A DNA stretch of 64,000 nucleotides from Colletotrichum lupini. Lineage: Eukaryota; Ascomycota; Sordariomycetes; Glomerellales; Glomerellaceae. Shown here piece by piece: positions 1-10,961 of this stretch. Position 1 is the stretch's first letter. Every line of letters starts with the position of its first letter. The translations under genes were made by a program, and so were the position numbers. A model generated the notes under the pieces. That model saw nothing but the letters and a program-made list of their open reading frames with translations, searched no databases and had not been told where the DNA came from. The DNA is taken from assembly GCF_023278565.1 (NCBI RefSeq), contig NC_064676.1, positions 4,278,001-4,342,000 on the forward strand, in the 5' to 3' direction.

Positions 1-2444
1 AAGATCTTAGGGTCACGGCATCTGTCCCAAGTGCAAGTGAAAGGCTGTACATCCTCGTGGACATGCTTCGTCCAGTCAGAGGGCTTCTTGGGCTTCTTCA
101 GCGTGAAGCAGAGCTGGCATTCGAATTCCGCCGGGAGGGATTGCGTAGGCGGCATAGGTATGTCCTGTGGAAAGCTATCCTTGGTAATAGCACCCTCCAC
201 AGGGGTTGAGTCTCCGTCCCCAGAGTCAGCGCCTGTTGACAGAGGGTCGATGTCTCGTGAATCGCCCTTCTGGTCGAGCAGGACTGGCCGACCACCACGA
301 GCCAAACAGAACGATCCGCACGTGCAGGCCTGGCCAATCCCAAGATGCTTCACCTTGGCACTGAGGAGGCTCTTGTAGCGAACAACCTGCTGATGGGCGA
401 TCCGATCAACGAGATAGTTATTGTTGGTTGCCAGATCCGGATTCAGGCGGAGAACATGCGTTTGGAAGCCTGCAAAGTTTGGCGAGACATCCTGGATCAA
501 CTTGCTGGATTCCGCATTCATGTCACCATCCTCGTAAAGTTCATCCTCGTCGTCATCATCCTCATCCAGGTCAACATTTGTCGAGTTACTCTTGGCAAGG
601 ACAGCCACCGGCGGGCCGCCTGATTTCCTCCACATGCCAACCAGGTTTGAGTGTGTTTCGTTTCCGCTAGCTTTTGGTAGATCCGACTTGCTCCTTGGCC
701 GACGAAGTGTGTTTTTGACTTGTAGACTGCCAAATGGACTCTTTGGTGATGTAATGGGCGTGCCGCCGATTGAACCATTCCGTGCGTGTGTTGTGCCAAT
801 TGAAGCCACACTGCTTCCCATGGTGACGAGAGCGGTGTTAATACTCGGCGTAGGTGTCTTCTTGGACCCCCAGCTGCCAGTTCGTGCAGTAGGTAGAAGA
901 TGAGGCAAACTCTCACGCTTCTCCATAGGGGGCGGAGCCTCCGATTTGGGAATGTTTTCGCCGTTGGTGCTCCTAGACCGTTTGAGCAAATGGCTGGCAC
1001 TCGGCCGACGGACGAGGCCGCGCAAATCCTTGAGGATGCTTGGCCTACGACCTCCCTCGCCTCTGCTGATGGAAAGCTTCTTCAACAGGTTCCCACTGGT
1101 GACGTTCTCGGTGTCCATATCGATAACGCTAGGCAGACTGCGTCTTCGTGTGCCCCACGTAGCCGCTTTGGAAATGATGGATTCATTATCCATACACATT
1201 CTGTTGAAACGAGCAATTGCAGCTTGCGAAGATTCCGGCTGGTATCGATCTGTGTCTGGGCCACTGATAGGGTGTACAACGGGTGAATCACCCCAGACAC
1301 GGTTCGAATTCATGATATGGAAGTCCGTAGCCGTCATCTCGCCGCCGCGAGCTGTGAAATAAGTTTGTCCAGGTTGATGGCGGTTTTCAGTCTGATTGCC
1401 AAGACGGATGCCGTCTTCCCCAGCCATGGCATCGGGGCTGGCATGCAATCTGGTCTCTGGCTGAGAAGAGGCTGCAGTTGGGTCGTTATTCAAGCTACGA
1501 GACAGCCATTGATCAACTTCCTGGTTCTTTTCCTCGATCTCACGGCGTGTCATAATGTCGTTTACGCTGGCAACTTCAGTAGAGGGTCTATTCGTCGGAT
1601 CTAAACCACGGCGGCTGAATGATGAGCGTCGTGGGGTTGTCGTATCAGCGACTGGTCCTTGGGACGAGATCAAGTCACCAGCGGAGCTGAGCCCGGCAGG
1701 TGCTGTGGTCGAGTTCTCGTCATCTGGTGTAAATGTGCGCTCGATTGACTGGACCGGTTCGGTAGCATCTTTTCCCCACATGGAGACAGTCACTCGAGGA
1801 CTCTGAGCAGCCATCATGGGAGGAGACGGCACTGCGCTGTCCTCACTGGAACGACCACTACCACTGAGATCTGGTGTCAATTGAGATGCGGACTGTGGGG
1901 CGAAAGTGGAAATCTGAGGAGGTTGGAATGGCCTTTGTAGCTCCTGAGGTGAGATGGATAGAGGGAGTCGCTCAGGCACAGACTTGGAAATCGTTCTCAT
2001 ATCGCTGCGCGGTGAAGTCGTGTGCAGTGAGGCCGTCTGCTCAGGGGTGAACGGATAGGTAGTAGCGTCCAGGTTTTTGCTTCTCGCCTGGGAAATTGTG
2101 GCCTGGCCGAAGCTGTCGGTTCTGTGTTCCGGGTCCAGGAAGGAGGGCGTACCCGCTTCAGTATTGCTAAAGTCGACGCCAAAGAAGGGGTCCAGTCCAT
2201 CGTCCATATCGCTGAAGTCGCTCGAATGATATTGGCTATAGTTAGAGATAGACTCTGCTGGAGTATCGTTATAGTTGGGTGAGACGGAGCTGCTCTGCAA
2301 CTGAGACGAAGGCGAGAGATGATTCGGGTCAAATGAAGTGGCAGTCAGTCGTCGTTGACCACTACTTGGTGGGGAGGGGTTGTGGGCATCGCTAGCTTGT
2401 CCATCGTGCAAGGCCGCGGGAGGTACGGCGTATGTCGAAGCCAT
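1..2444 (-). CDS. Ser-rich protein with C-terminal C2H2-like zinc-binding segment (3' end outside window)
   Basis: The frame opens at the ATG at 2444-2442 and stays free of stops for 814 codons to the left edge, which I checked codon by codon, so this is one long exon cut by the window. The first three quarters are low-complexity Ser/Thr/Pro-rich, with an acidic Asp/Glu run encoded near 540-580. The last visible part has zinc-ligand-like residues: Cys776, Cys779, His794, His796, then Cys804 and Cys809. The spacing is C-x2-C-x14-H-x-H followed by C-x4-C, so the first unit is not a canonical C2H2 finger, and a second finger probably continues off the window. The family is probably a fungal C2H2-type regulator. 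That is inference from the Cys/His layout and the disordered N-terminus; targets are unknown. The start is the first ATG after an upstream stretch with no coding signal. Confidence 0.8.
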   Translation of the reverse strand, partial: MASTYAVPPAALHDGQASDAHNPSPPSSGQRRLTATSFDPNHLSPSSQLQSSSVSPNYNDTPAESISNYSQYHSSDFSDMDDGLDPFFGVDFSNTEAGTPSFLDPEHRTDSFGQATISQARSKNLDATTYPFTPEQTASLHTTSPRSDMRTISKSVPERLPLSISPQELQRPFQPPQISTFAPQSASQLTPDLSGSGRSSEDSAVPSPPMMAAQSPRVTVSMWGKDATEPVQSIERTFTPDDENSTTAPAGLSSAGDLISSQGPVADTTTPRRSSFSRRGLDPTNRPSTEVASVNDIMTRREIEEKNQEVDQWLSRSLNNDPTAASSQPETRLHASPDAMAGEDGIRLGNQTENRHQPGQTYFTARGGEMTATDFHIMNSNRVWGDSPVVHPISGPDTDRYQPESSQAAIARFNRMCMDNESIISKAATWGTRRRSLPSVIDMDTENVTSGNLLKKLSISRGEGGRRPSILKDLRGLVRRPSASHLLKRSRSTNGENIPKSEAPPPMEKRESLPHLLPTARTGSWGSKKTPTPSINTALVTMGSSVASIGTTHARNGSIGGTPITSPKSPFGSLQVKNTLRRPRSKSDLPKASGNETHSNLVGMWRKSGGPPVAVLAKSNSTNVDLDEDDDDEDELYEDGDMNAESSKLIQDVSPNFAGFQTHVLRLNPDLATNNNYLVDRIAHQQVVRYKSLLSAKVKHLGIGQACTCGSFCLARGGRPVLLDQKGDSRDIDPLSTGADSGDGDSTPVEGAITKDSFPQDIPMPPTQSLPAEFECQLCFTLKKPKKPSDWTKHVHEDVQPFTCTWDRCRDPKI

Positions 2445-3552
2445 GGCCACGACACAACGCGAGTGTATGGGGGGAGATTGTAGGAGAGGCTAATCGTGAT
2501 ATATAGGTTGGCTTGATGTAAAGGTACGGTAAATCAGGCGAGATGGAGCCAAAGCCGAGGACGGAACTACTCTTTGAGAGTTGTTAGAAGACAAGCGCTG
2601 TCATGTTCCGACTTGATTGTGTTGGTTGAATTGGAAGCGATCAACTGAGCAGGCTGAAGGTGGGGTTAGGCGACAGTCGCAACAGGGCTCCAGGAAGCAG
2701 TCTTGCACCAGTTTGTGGATTGGAGCAAAAGGCACGATACTGTGTTGACAAGGCGATGCGATACCACAGAGCAGTTGAATGTGGAGGAGGAAAGCAGTCG
2801 CCAGCGAGCAAGGGGGAAAGCCACGAGAAGAAGATGTGGTCGTGGAGGGCGGCGGCGTTTGCGCGGCCTAGATGTGTTGGTCGTTTCTTTGGTCCAGCGC
2901 TTATGCTTTTCGCTGATTGTGTATTCGTACCGGCGCCGTGGGGAACAACTGGGTCAAGCAACAAGCAATAGATCAAACTTGTCTAGGTATGCGAGCATTA
3001 AGGTGCTGAGGTGATTTCGAAAGCAAAAGAGTTGTTTGCGGCGTTTCGCGGTGAGGCTGAGTTGAGGTCGGTGGCAGAGAAGTATAGCCAAGATGGAAAG
3101 AGTGACAGTCGACCGGTGGAAGAACGGGGGGTGCGAGGCGGGATATGCGATAGAGTATCCGCGGGTCTTGTGTAAAGAAGCTCAGGAATCAGGGGTATGC
3201 GAGGGGGTGTACAAGACTCGATGAGATCATGCAGAGACAGTAGAACGAGGCGGAAGAGAGCCTAGGACCGGCGCATGGGTTGAATGTGGCAGAGTCGCGA
3301 GCCGGACGGGAGGCAGAGGAGGGGAGAAGGGGAGAAAAGAGTTGGTGAGACTTGTAAGAGAGAGGGAGAGGGAGAGATGATCTTGGGATGACGAGGGGAG
3401 GGATGGTTGGATAGGCGTAAGGTACGAGTACCCAGCGGGCTAACCTTGGAGAAGTAAGAGACGGTTGGGGGTGGGGATGCGATTGTGACAAGACAAGCGC
3501 GAGACAGGACGGAATTCAATCTCGAGGAGGGGCGGAAACCAATTAGAAGCCA

Positions 3553-4359
3553 GGTACCTGACCTACCTACCTTAGTTAATAAGGCAATTAGGCGGACATT
3601 TGCAGGTGGTGGTGGTGGTGGTGCATGGCGAAGGTACGAAGGTGCGCCCCAGGGTCAATTGAAGCTCAAGATGGGAAGGGCTAAAAAGTACGGTACCTTT
3701 TTTTCTTTTTACCTTTGGTAAAGATAGAGTACCTATTTGCTCTATGCTATCCGTACCTTGGGATGAGGTACCTTGGGTAATTTTCGACACGAGCAGAAAT
3801 GGAAAGCGAGAGAAAGACTCAGGGAGAAGTGACACTACGGGAGCATGAGAGTTTCGGTACCTTGAGGTAGCTTTTCCCACTGCCCGCCAACCCACACACC
3901 CATTGAATTAGACTTGGGCAGTCTGCCTGGTGTCTCTCACTCTCCCGTCTCTCATCCAGGTTCAGCTGTCGCGTCCGGTCCGCCCTCGACGTTCAGGTTC
4001 CATTGTCTCAGTGAATAGGAAGCGTGTGGGCGGTACCTTAGCGGTAGCATGCCGGCCACTTGCGCAGCCCACCGAAGCGGGAATGCGCCACAACGCTGCC
4101 CTCTTGTCACCTAGGTTCTTTACCGATACTACGATGTCCTATGGCTACGGGGACGGAGGATTAAGGACGGACTACCTATTGGCTGGGTACGGACAACAAC
4201 AAGGTAGAGATGGCATGCGGAATTGCTGCTCGTCTGTTCGCATCGTTGGTTCAGATTTGGTTCTCAAGTGTTCGGCCGAAATCTGGAGGAACCACGCCTT
4301 CTTGATCCCGAGACTCGGTTTGTACGGTCGAGAATCGCGATATTGTCAGATCAGGTACC
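3553..4359. repeat. Cluster of GGTACC palindromes
   Basis: Six copies of the palindrome GGTACC occur at 3553, 3692, 3767, 3856, 4032 and 4354. Five of them continue as GGTACCT plus T or G. About 0.2 copies are expected by chance in 807 bases. Related GTACCT and CCTACC words lie between them. The cluster sits upstream of the leftmost gene and could be regulatory or a repeat remnant. Confidence 0.7.
3605..3622 (+). repeat. (GGT)6 microsatellite
   Basis: Six perfect GGT units in noncoding DNA. Confidence 0.9.
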
Positions 4360-7011
4360 TGACGTGCTGACCCAACTTTTGGAGGAGTCGTGATATATCG
4401 CTATCTTGCCATATTCTCATGCAAGAACCTTCCAGGTTCGAGCAGGTATTCTCGGAATGCCTTGCCTTAGTAATGCTCCTGCTCCATGCTCCATGCTTCC
4501 TTCCCGCTCATATTCATGTCGACTGCGACTTCCTCATGGCTCATGCAGCAACGCTGCCCCGCTCCGTCATGTGGGGCATTTGGGAGACTCCGAGAATTGG
4601 AAGGAACGTTCACGTCTCTGAGTGGTTGATAGCTCAATACTGCGGTACATATCCCTTAGCCTCAGTACATGTACGAAGTACCTCTCCACAGGCGCACTCG
4701 CTCGTAGGGCGGAATGGGGGCCGGGAGCGAACCAGGAGCGAACCAGATGGCAAGGGACCTGAGACCACCACCCACACCCACGGCAAATCAAAGTATCGTC
4801 TTAATTCTTCCATTTGCGCGAGGCGTTCTTCTTTACTGTCGTTGGGCGCATTTCTCTCAGCCCCAGCCCGCAGGGCAGTTTTACCTCCCCACTACAACTT
4901 TGCAACTGGAACTCCCGACCGACCGTCCTCGACCTCAGACTCAGAGTAACCTCGGACCTCACACACTCATCCCGTCACCCACTCCCCGTCTTACACTTGC
5001 GCCGCCGTATGAGCATGGATCCGACACCTACATCCATCCCACCTCATGTCTGCCATCTGGCAGCCCACCACATCTTGTCGCACAGATGCAAGCTACTGTG
5101 GCTTACTTCTGTCCCTCCACTTAGGTCACGCTCTGCTCTTACGCTCAGCGTCCGTCGCTGCACCTCACAGTACCTTAGTAGATGGGTGGCTGGATTCTTG
5201 TCCCTGGGCTTGATAATGCCACAAGGTTAGTGTCATCTCGACCTCGACACGACATTCGGTCATCGACCATCGATAAACCTTGGGTCAGCCTGTGTTCACC
5301 GAGAAGGCAGATTTCCACTTCCGGCCCTAGCTTCGTATGGTCCCTCTCACATTCTATCACCGATGCTGTCCGCCCAACACCTCATACCGACCACATACCA
5401 AACCCTTGAAAAGCGCTCGTCAGACTTACCGGCTTGCAGACGCTTGATGTCATCCGGCGGCATGTGCTTCTCGCTGAAAAGCTGCGGTAACGTACGAATG
5501 CATGCCCTTGTGGCAGATGCTACGGATAGGCATCAGCCCCTAAACAGAGTGCCGCGAATATCGACAATTGTTTCCGCTTAAGGGTCGCTCATCCATATGG
5601 CAGCAGAAACGCTTTCAGCTCGGTCGCCATATCGCTCTCGCATTCAAGAGTCTAAAAACCGAATAACCCCCCATTATCCGCTCTGCACAGGGTACGAAAT
5701 ACTGGGGAAAGCGACATTGGCTAGTGGGGCCTAGCACCATTATGCACAGCCGCAGCCGCCGCGATGGAACTCGGATATTTCAGTCGAGTTGGGGATCCTG
5801 GGCGAAGCAGAAGCGCTGTGTTTTTGAGCTTGACCGCTAGCCTGGCGGTGCACTCCGTCGGTCGCCGCTCCAAACCCGCGGCATCAGGGTTGCGCAGCGC
5901 CATAAACATCCCCGACCCGTCCGTCCATATCGGCGACGCCTCACGCGTTGCATTGAAATACCGGCGTTTTAATGCTCGCTTGTTGGTCTCCGTGTCTTAT
6001 CTGCGGCTAATAATGATGCTCCCGCAGACCTTGATATGTATATTTATTCGTGCTCTTGGAGTGTGCCTCGAGTGAAGTCCCCATCTTCCGCCTGATCCGC
6101 GAATGGTGGGCAAGTCTCCATTAACGAGCGCCTTTCGTAAACGCGATCTCTCGGCGGTTAACTAGATTAAATCTCATCTATGAGGCATGTTCTATCGCGG
6201 GATAGACGCAGCGAATGCGTCGGTTCGACACGATGCCGAGTATGGAAAACTTTCGGCGACCTGGAACCATGAATGGACACCAAGACGCATGGATCATAAT
6301 GCCAACGGATGACCTAGACTTGATCCAGACTTCTGTCAAGTCTCCCAGGCCCTGAGAGCCTCTCGAGATCTCGACATAAGTGCTATACACAAAAGAGCAC
6401 GTAACCAAACAATTTTTGCAACAAATCCTGGGTGCATATATCACGATACCTAGCCAGCCATTCTGCGTCGGCGGAAGAAAGGATGCTAAGTGTAAGAAGG
6501 TACGATGAACGTATCCTCGGGGACGTCTTGGGGGCTTATCTAATCACGGCACCTGATCCACCTCGGCGACGTCGTCAACCACCACCAGCACCACCAAGAG
6601 CCAGGGTGGAGATCACCTGCCCAGAAACTCTAAAGCACTACACTTCAGCTCTCGATCTATCTACCTTACTCCGTATCTCTATGGCGATGGAGCCATTTCA
6701 GCCCTGAATTTCGCCATTCGTTGACTTGACTATTCGGCTCCCGCCGCCTTCCAATTGGCTTCGTTTCTTCCAGTGAAGGAGCCGTACAGATACTACGCAG
6801 CTGCAAAAGCGGCTCAGTCGCAATCCAATATAGCTCATCGAGACTGCAACCTCGTAGATATCCTGACCCGGACTGCTCGGGGACCAGCATCGTGGTATAA
6901 GAGCCTCTCAAACACTTATCATTACAATGTTTCAGGTTCGTATTCCCATCTCGAAAGAGAGCATCTTCTGCAATGCCACATCGAGGTCTACAGTCACCGA
7001 CTTTTTTCGTA

Positions 7012-7557
7012 ATGAACTACCGCAGCTCACCATCGCCTCTTCTCATCCTTACAGCCAAACCCCCAAGACCACCTTCACCTGCGCCTCCACCGCGCCCGTT
7101 CCGTAATCCTAACCGCCGAGGAGTGAGTCTCAACCTCCGTTCCTCTCAAAAACCTCTCCCATCATTGACAGTATTGACCCTTCCCCTCCCCGCGCCAAAA
7201 AGACTCGTCGAGATCCGCGCCGCCCAACGAACCTTCGAAGGCGCCTACATGCGCACAGCCCTCTCCCAATTCTCCTTCGCCCTCATCATCCTCAAAATCT
7301 TCACCTCGGAGTTCTACGCCATCGGCGCCCTGTTCGCCGTCTACGGCGCCGCCGTCATGCTCGTCGCCATCTTCCGCCGCCACGAGGGCAACCGCCAGTT
7401 CTTCACGAGCCCCAAGGTGGACGAGGGCAGCGGCGTCGCGAGCGGCGGCGTGGTGCGCAAGTTCCGCACGAGCGGGAACAGCGTCGCCATGCTTACCGTC
7501 TTGAGCCTTGCTGCGTATGTTACGCTTTTGGTGCTTACGTGGCAGCTTGTGCAGTGA
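7012..7557 (+). CDS. DUF202-family small membrane protein (N-terminus uncertain)
   Basis: The C-terminal two thirds match the DUF202 layout. A conserved basic segment (KRLVEIRAAQRTFEGAYMRT) precedes a hydrophobic helix around residues 84-98. A second helix follows at about 102-121, a short basic hydrophilic loop comes next, and a third helix lies near 160-178, ending at the TGA at 7555-7557. DUF202 proteins are small integral membrane proteins of unknown function; some fungal relatives are linked to vacuolar membranes. The first 60 residues are Pro-rich with no recognisable conservation. The frame is open from an ATG at 6973; the ATG at 7012 is used here. A possible 49- or 69-nt intron (donor at 7123 or 7103, acceptor at 7171) would change the N-terminus, so only the part from about 7190 is secure. 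Confidence 0.65.
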   Translation: MNYRSSPSPLLILTAKPPRPPSPAPPPRPFRNPNRRGVSLNLRSSQKPLPSLTVLTLPLPAPKRLVEIRAAQRTFEGAYMRTALSQFSFALIILKIFTSEFYAIGALFAVYGAAVMLVAIFRRHEGNRQFFTSPKVDEGSGVASGGVVRKFRTSGNSVAMLTVLSLAAYVTLLVLTWQLVQ

Positions 7558-9617
7558 TGTGAGGGGTGAAAGGGGAAGGGGGGAGTTGGATGAGTAAGTA
7601 AGCTGGTCTGGGTTTTTGTGGTTTTTTTGTGATGGGAGGATGGAGTTTTGGTGATTACGGCTGCTGGTATCTCTTCTGTCTATAAAATGTACGAGGTCGC
7701 GGTGATTTACTCTCATTAAATCATGTACCCTGAATCTCAGATTCCGATCTTAACCACTAATTAAATCATCAAGGTTCTCCAGAGTAGACCAAAGACAAAG
7801 TCAGGGCTTTCCGTGACTTCTCTGTCCTCTGCCATATACTCTCAGCCTAGATATCAGAAACTCAGCGCCATGCCAAACATCCGATGGTCCAGAATCGCAA
7901 CACAGATGTGGGTGACGGGTATCAGCAGTACCAACCATATTGTCACTACCAATGGATACCTATCAACGGTGATCAGGACGTCGAATCCTTGGAGAGGTCT
8001 AGTCTCAACAATTAGATACTCGTACGCCTCAGGCAGCCTGTAATTTTGTCAGGGAAATGGGATCTCCGTCTACAACGTCACTAGAGGAAGGGGGTTGAAA
8101 GGTGTTTCTCAATTACGGGATCTTGATTTGAAGCAAGACAAAGGGGTACACATCACTGATGAAATGTCCGAAACTGGGTTCCCCGTCTCCATACGAAACA
8201 AATCGCGTCCAGTGAGAGTAATCCCATCCAAATCCAAACCTAAAGTTACTTGTTCGCAGTGTATTTCAGTAAGCTAGACATGTCTCCTTGGCCTATCATG
8301 CATCATGCGTTGGGACTCGCGGGCATGGGTACCTGAGTGAGTCCAATGTATTTTCCGCCTAGTCTCGACCTTTACCCGTCTTCCCATCGACTTGGCATTT
8401 GGGGTTCATCACCGAATACAAAACCATGGACTGCCTCTCAGGGTAGAAGGGCAAACAGGTAACAGCAACCCTCAGCGCGACCCCTCACTGCAAGAGCCCA
8501 ACAGGGTTGTGAGCTTGATCTCACAAAGACAAGAAGAGAGCTTGATAGGTCCAAAAGTAAATTCAAGAGGACCAGAGAAGAATGAACGGGCTCAATACCA
8601 AAATCTGGATTGAAGTATTCGCCACTTTCCGAGGAAAGTTCTCGGAGGTTAGGGAATTCTATGTACTGATAAGACGCGCGCTCGAGAGAAAAGAAGGGCA
8701 AAGAAACCAAAACGGCTGTATGATAAGAATGTTGAACTGTGCATTGAAGGAGATTTGTTGAAGTGAAGAAGAGAAAACAGAAGAGGAAGCAACTAAAGGC
8801 GAGCAACAGGTAAGCGTCATGATGACGCCGGTGGTATAAAATGCGCGTGTGTCTCCAGACCCGACAAATGCGATCCCTCCCCTTTTTGTTTTCGAAGCCT
8901 GCCTCATCCACTTGCCGTCGCTTCTGTACTTCCCATAGCTCCTCAATGCTAGCTGCGAATATAAACACGACAGGCAAAGGGAAGACTCTTCGTCCGACTG
9001 TACGGCGCTGCGGATCGCCGCGCCCGGCCCGAGTCTCCCGTCTCACGGTGCGTTCCCGAGACAAAAAGTGACCTCGTATTCCGCCTAGGTATAAGTAGGC
9101 TCCTCCCCCTCCCCGCTTGCTCGGCATCGACCATGCGCCTTGCGCTCGGGGCCCCGCAACATTCCTTCCGCGATGTGCTTGCATTTAAATCTGACGTCTG
9201 CCAGCAACACGTTTCGTGCGATCCCAGCATTGCAGAGCCGTTATCGGCATGCCAGTGTCCCTTGATCCTCGCTTGAAAATGGGCCATATGGTTGCTGTTG
9301 CTTTTGAATCCCTCAAACCCCCATTGATTGTTTTCTGTCGTTTCTCGTTCCAGGACTGTCAAGGCTACCGTTTGGAACATTTTTTCCGGTTTCGCATGAA
9401 TTTGAACTACTCTCCTATCTTTTCTACTTAGCCTTATGTTTGCTTAGGGTATTTTGTTTTTCTCGTTCTTCTCTCTTTTCTCGGCCATGGGCTCCGTCTC
9501 GTCCCCTTTATGCCGTGTGCCAACTTCGATGGAGTTTGAAGCAGAAGAAGGATGTTTGGAACCGGGGTTCTCAGGGCTTTCCGTTGATGATGTAGCAAGG
9601 TTGTGGCTAGGAAGTGC
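7558..9617. other. Intergenic region between convergent genes
   Basis: Contains the 3' ends of the DUF202 gene and of the Zn2Cys6 gene on the other strand. No conserved coding frame was recognised. One 248-codon minus-strand frame (8438-9184) was examined and not accepted. Confidence 0.55.
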
Positions 9618-10961
9618 CTAGCTTCCGCTACTGTTGTCATAAGCTGTCCAAGTGTCGTATCCCTCGGATGGCCTAGGATAGCCGTAGGGGGGCTGCTGCT
9701 GCTGCTGCTGCTGTTGCTGTGGCCAAGTACCGTAACCTGAAGGCGGGTTGGCACCTGCAGACATGGAAACAGTGTGCGGGTCCATAGTTGGGAAACTTGT
9801 CGCAATCGGGTTCGTGTACATGTCGGTCGTCATCGCCGCCGAAGACCTTCTGGGGAACTGCCGGCCCTGGTGTGACATCGTGGGGTATTGTGTAGGTATC
9901 TGTGTGCCTCTTGGGTATGCCATAGGGTTCCCTATTGTGAATGACGAATAGCCCATATTGTTTTGAGCATTGATGTCTGCGTTGCTCCAGCTGGCCGATG
10001 GTGGGGCTTGAGATGTATACGGCGAGAACGACGGAGACGGAGTAATCGGGGACTGTTCAGCGTAAGACTTCTTCGTTTCCTTCAAGTCACCTGACTTTGT
10101 TGCATAGTTGGAACTAACATCTGGTGATGCCCAGTTCGTGATTTGGGGATTCGCAAAATCGTAGGGCTGAGAAGACGCTGTAGTGCTCGAGACAGGCACT
10201 GTTCGCTTGTTAGCTATTTGACATATCTCCGGGATGCGTGGAAACTGGCCTGTGGGGTCCTGACCAAGATTTACGGCTGCAGAAGTCTGGATAGTTGTCG
10301 GTAGTACGTTTTGTGACGAGGGCAGAACTCCTCCTTGATGGTGCTGATAGTGTTGGGATCCTTCTGGGGCTTGTCTAGGAAGTACAACGGGAGAAGACGA
10401 TGCGGAAGCGGTGTTAGATCCCCCGGCAGGTCTCGATTGCGCTTTGGGTTTTGCTTCAGTCATTTGAGACGGCGCCTGGTCTACAGGGAAGAAGCTACAG
10501 TCCTTCTTCAACCTGATGCAGTTCCTACATCGGCCATCACCTTGTACCTCTGACATTATGCACCGAATTTTCCGCCTGCGGCAATGTCCTTGACGTTGCT
10601 GCCGTCAGTACAAATTCAGAAGAGACGCGAGAGGACGGGCACAACACTCACCACAAGCTACCGAGGTCCGGTGATAGCCCAGCTTGTTCCTCTTCTTGTC
10701 CCCAGCTTGGCCAGACTGACTTGAATCAGAGATATTGGCCTGCCGCAGTCTGACATTAGGCTTGTTCATGGAGCGTTTCGATTTTCGACGACTCGCCTGT
10801 AAGATGGAATCTCTACGCTCCTGGTCTGTTGGCTCGTGGGTCCCCTGGTCCATCGATGCTTGGCCTGAGCCTGGTGCGTCGTAGCTAGGCGCGAAGCCAG
10901 AATTGGGGACCTCCATGTCGGAACCGAGGGGAAGAAAATGCGAAGGATATGGGTAAGACAT
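9618..10961 (-). CDS. Small Zn2Cys6 binuclear-cluster transcription factor (two exons)
   Basis: The exons are 10961-10652 and 10588-9618, joined across a 63-nt intron with donor GTGAGT, branch site TACTGAC and an AAG acceptor. The spliced frame closes to 426 residues. The zinc cluster is complete only after splicing: Cys103, 106, 113, 124, 127 and 134 in the pattern C-x2-C-x6-C-x10-C-x2-C-x6-C, with a CRRRKIRC core. The segment before it is a conserved basic stretch reading KLGYHRTSVACG. The rest is Ser/Pro/Gln/Tyr-rich and disordered, with a nine-glutamine run near the C-terminus. No middle homology region (Fungal_trans) is present, so this is one of the compact Zn2Cys6 proteins. It presumably binds DNA in the nucleus; its targets are unknown. 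The ATG at 10961 is chosen because family similarity begins around it, but the frame is open upstream to 11219 and the leader may contain introns. Confidence 0.85.
9691..9721 (-). repeat. CAG/CAA polyglutamine tract inside the Zn2Cys6 gene
   Basis: A CTG-type run read on the minus strand as nine consecutive glutamines. It lies in the disordered C-terminal region of the small Zn2Cys6 protein, and such tracts commonly vary in length between isolates. Confidence 0.85.

Larger units (their letters stand above)
2445..7011. other. Intergenic region without a supported gene
   Basis: No reading frame here resembles a known protein, and no spliced combination was convincing. The stretch lies upstream of both flanking genes, which diverge. 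It holds a cluster of GGTACC palindromes between about 3.55 and 4.36 kb, a (GGT)6 run and a TACTCCGTA motif at 6667-6675. Long 5' leaders of either flanking gene may start here. Confidence 0.6.

Noticed and set aside
8438..9184. 248-codon minus-strand frame
   Set aside because: Long for chance, but composition changes abruptly along it and no motif or splice support is visible. Treated as an accidental open frame.
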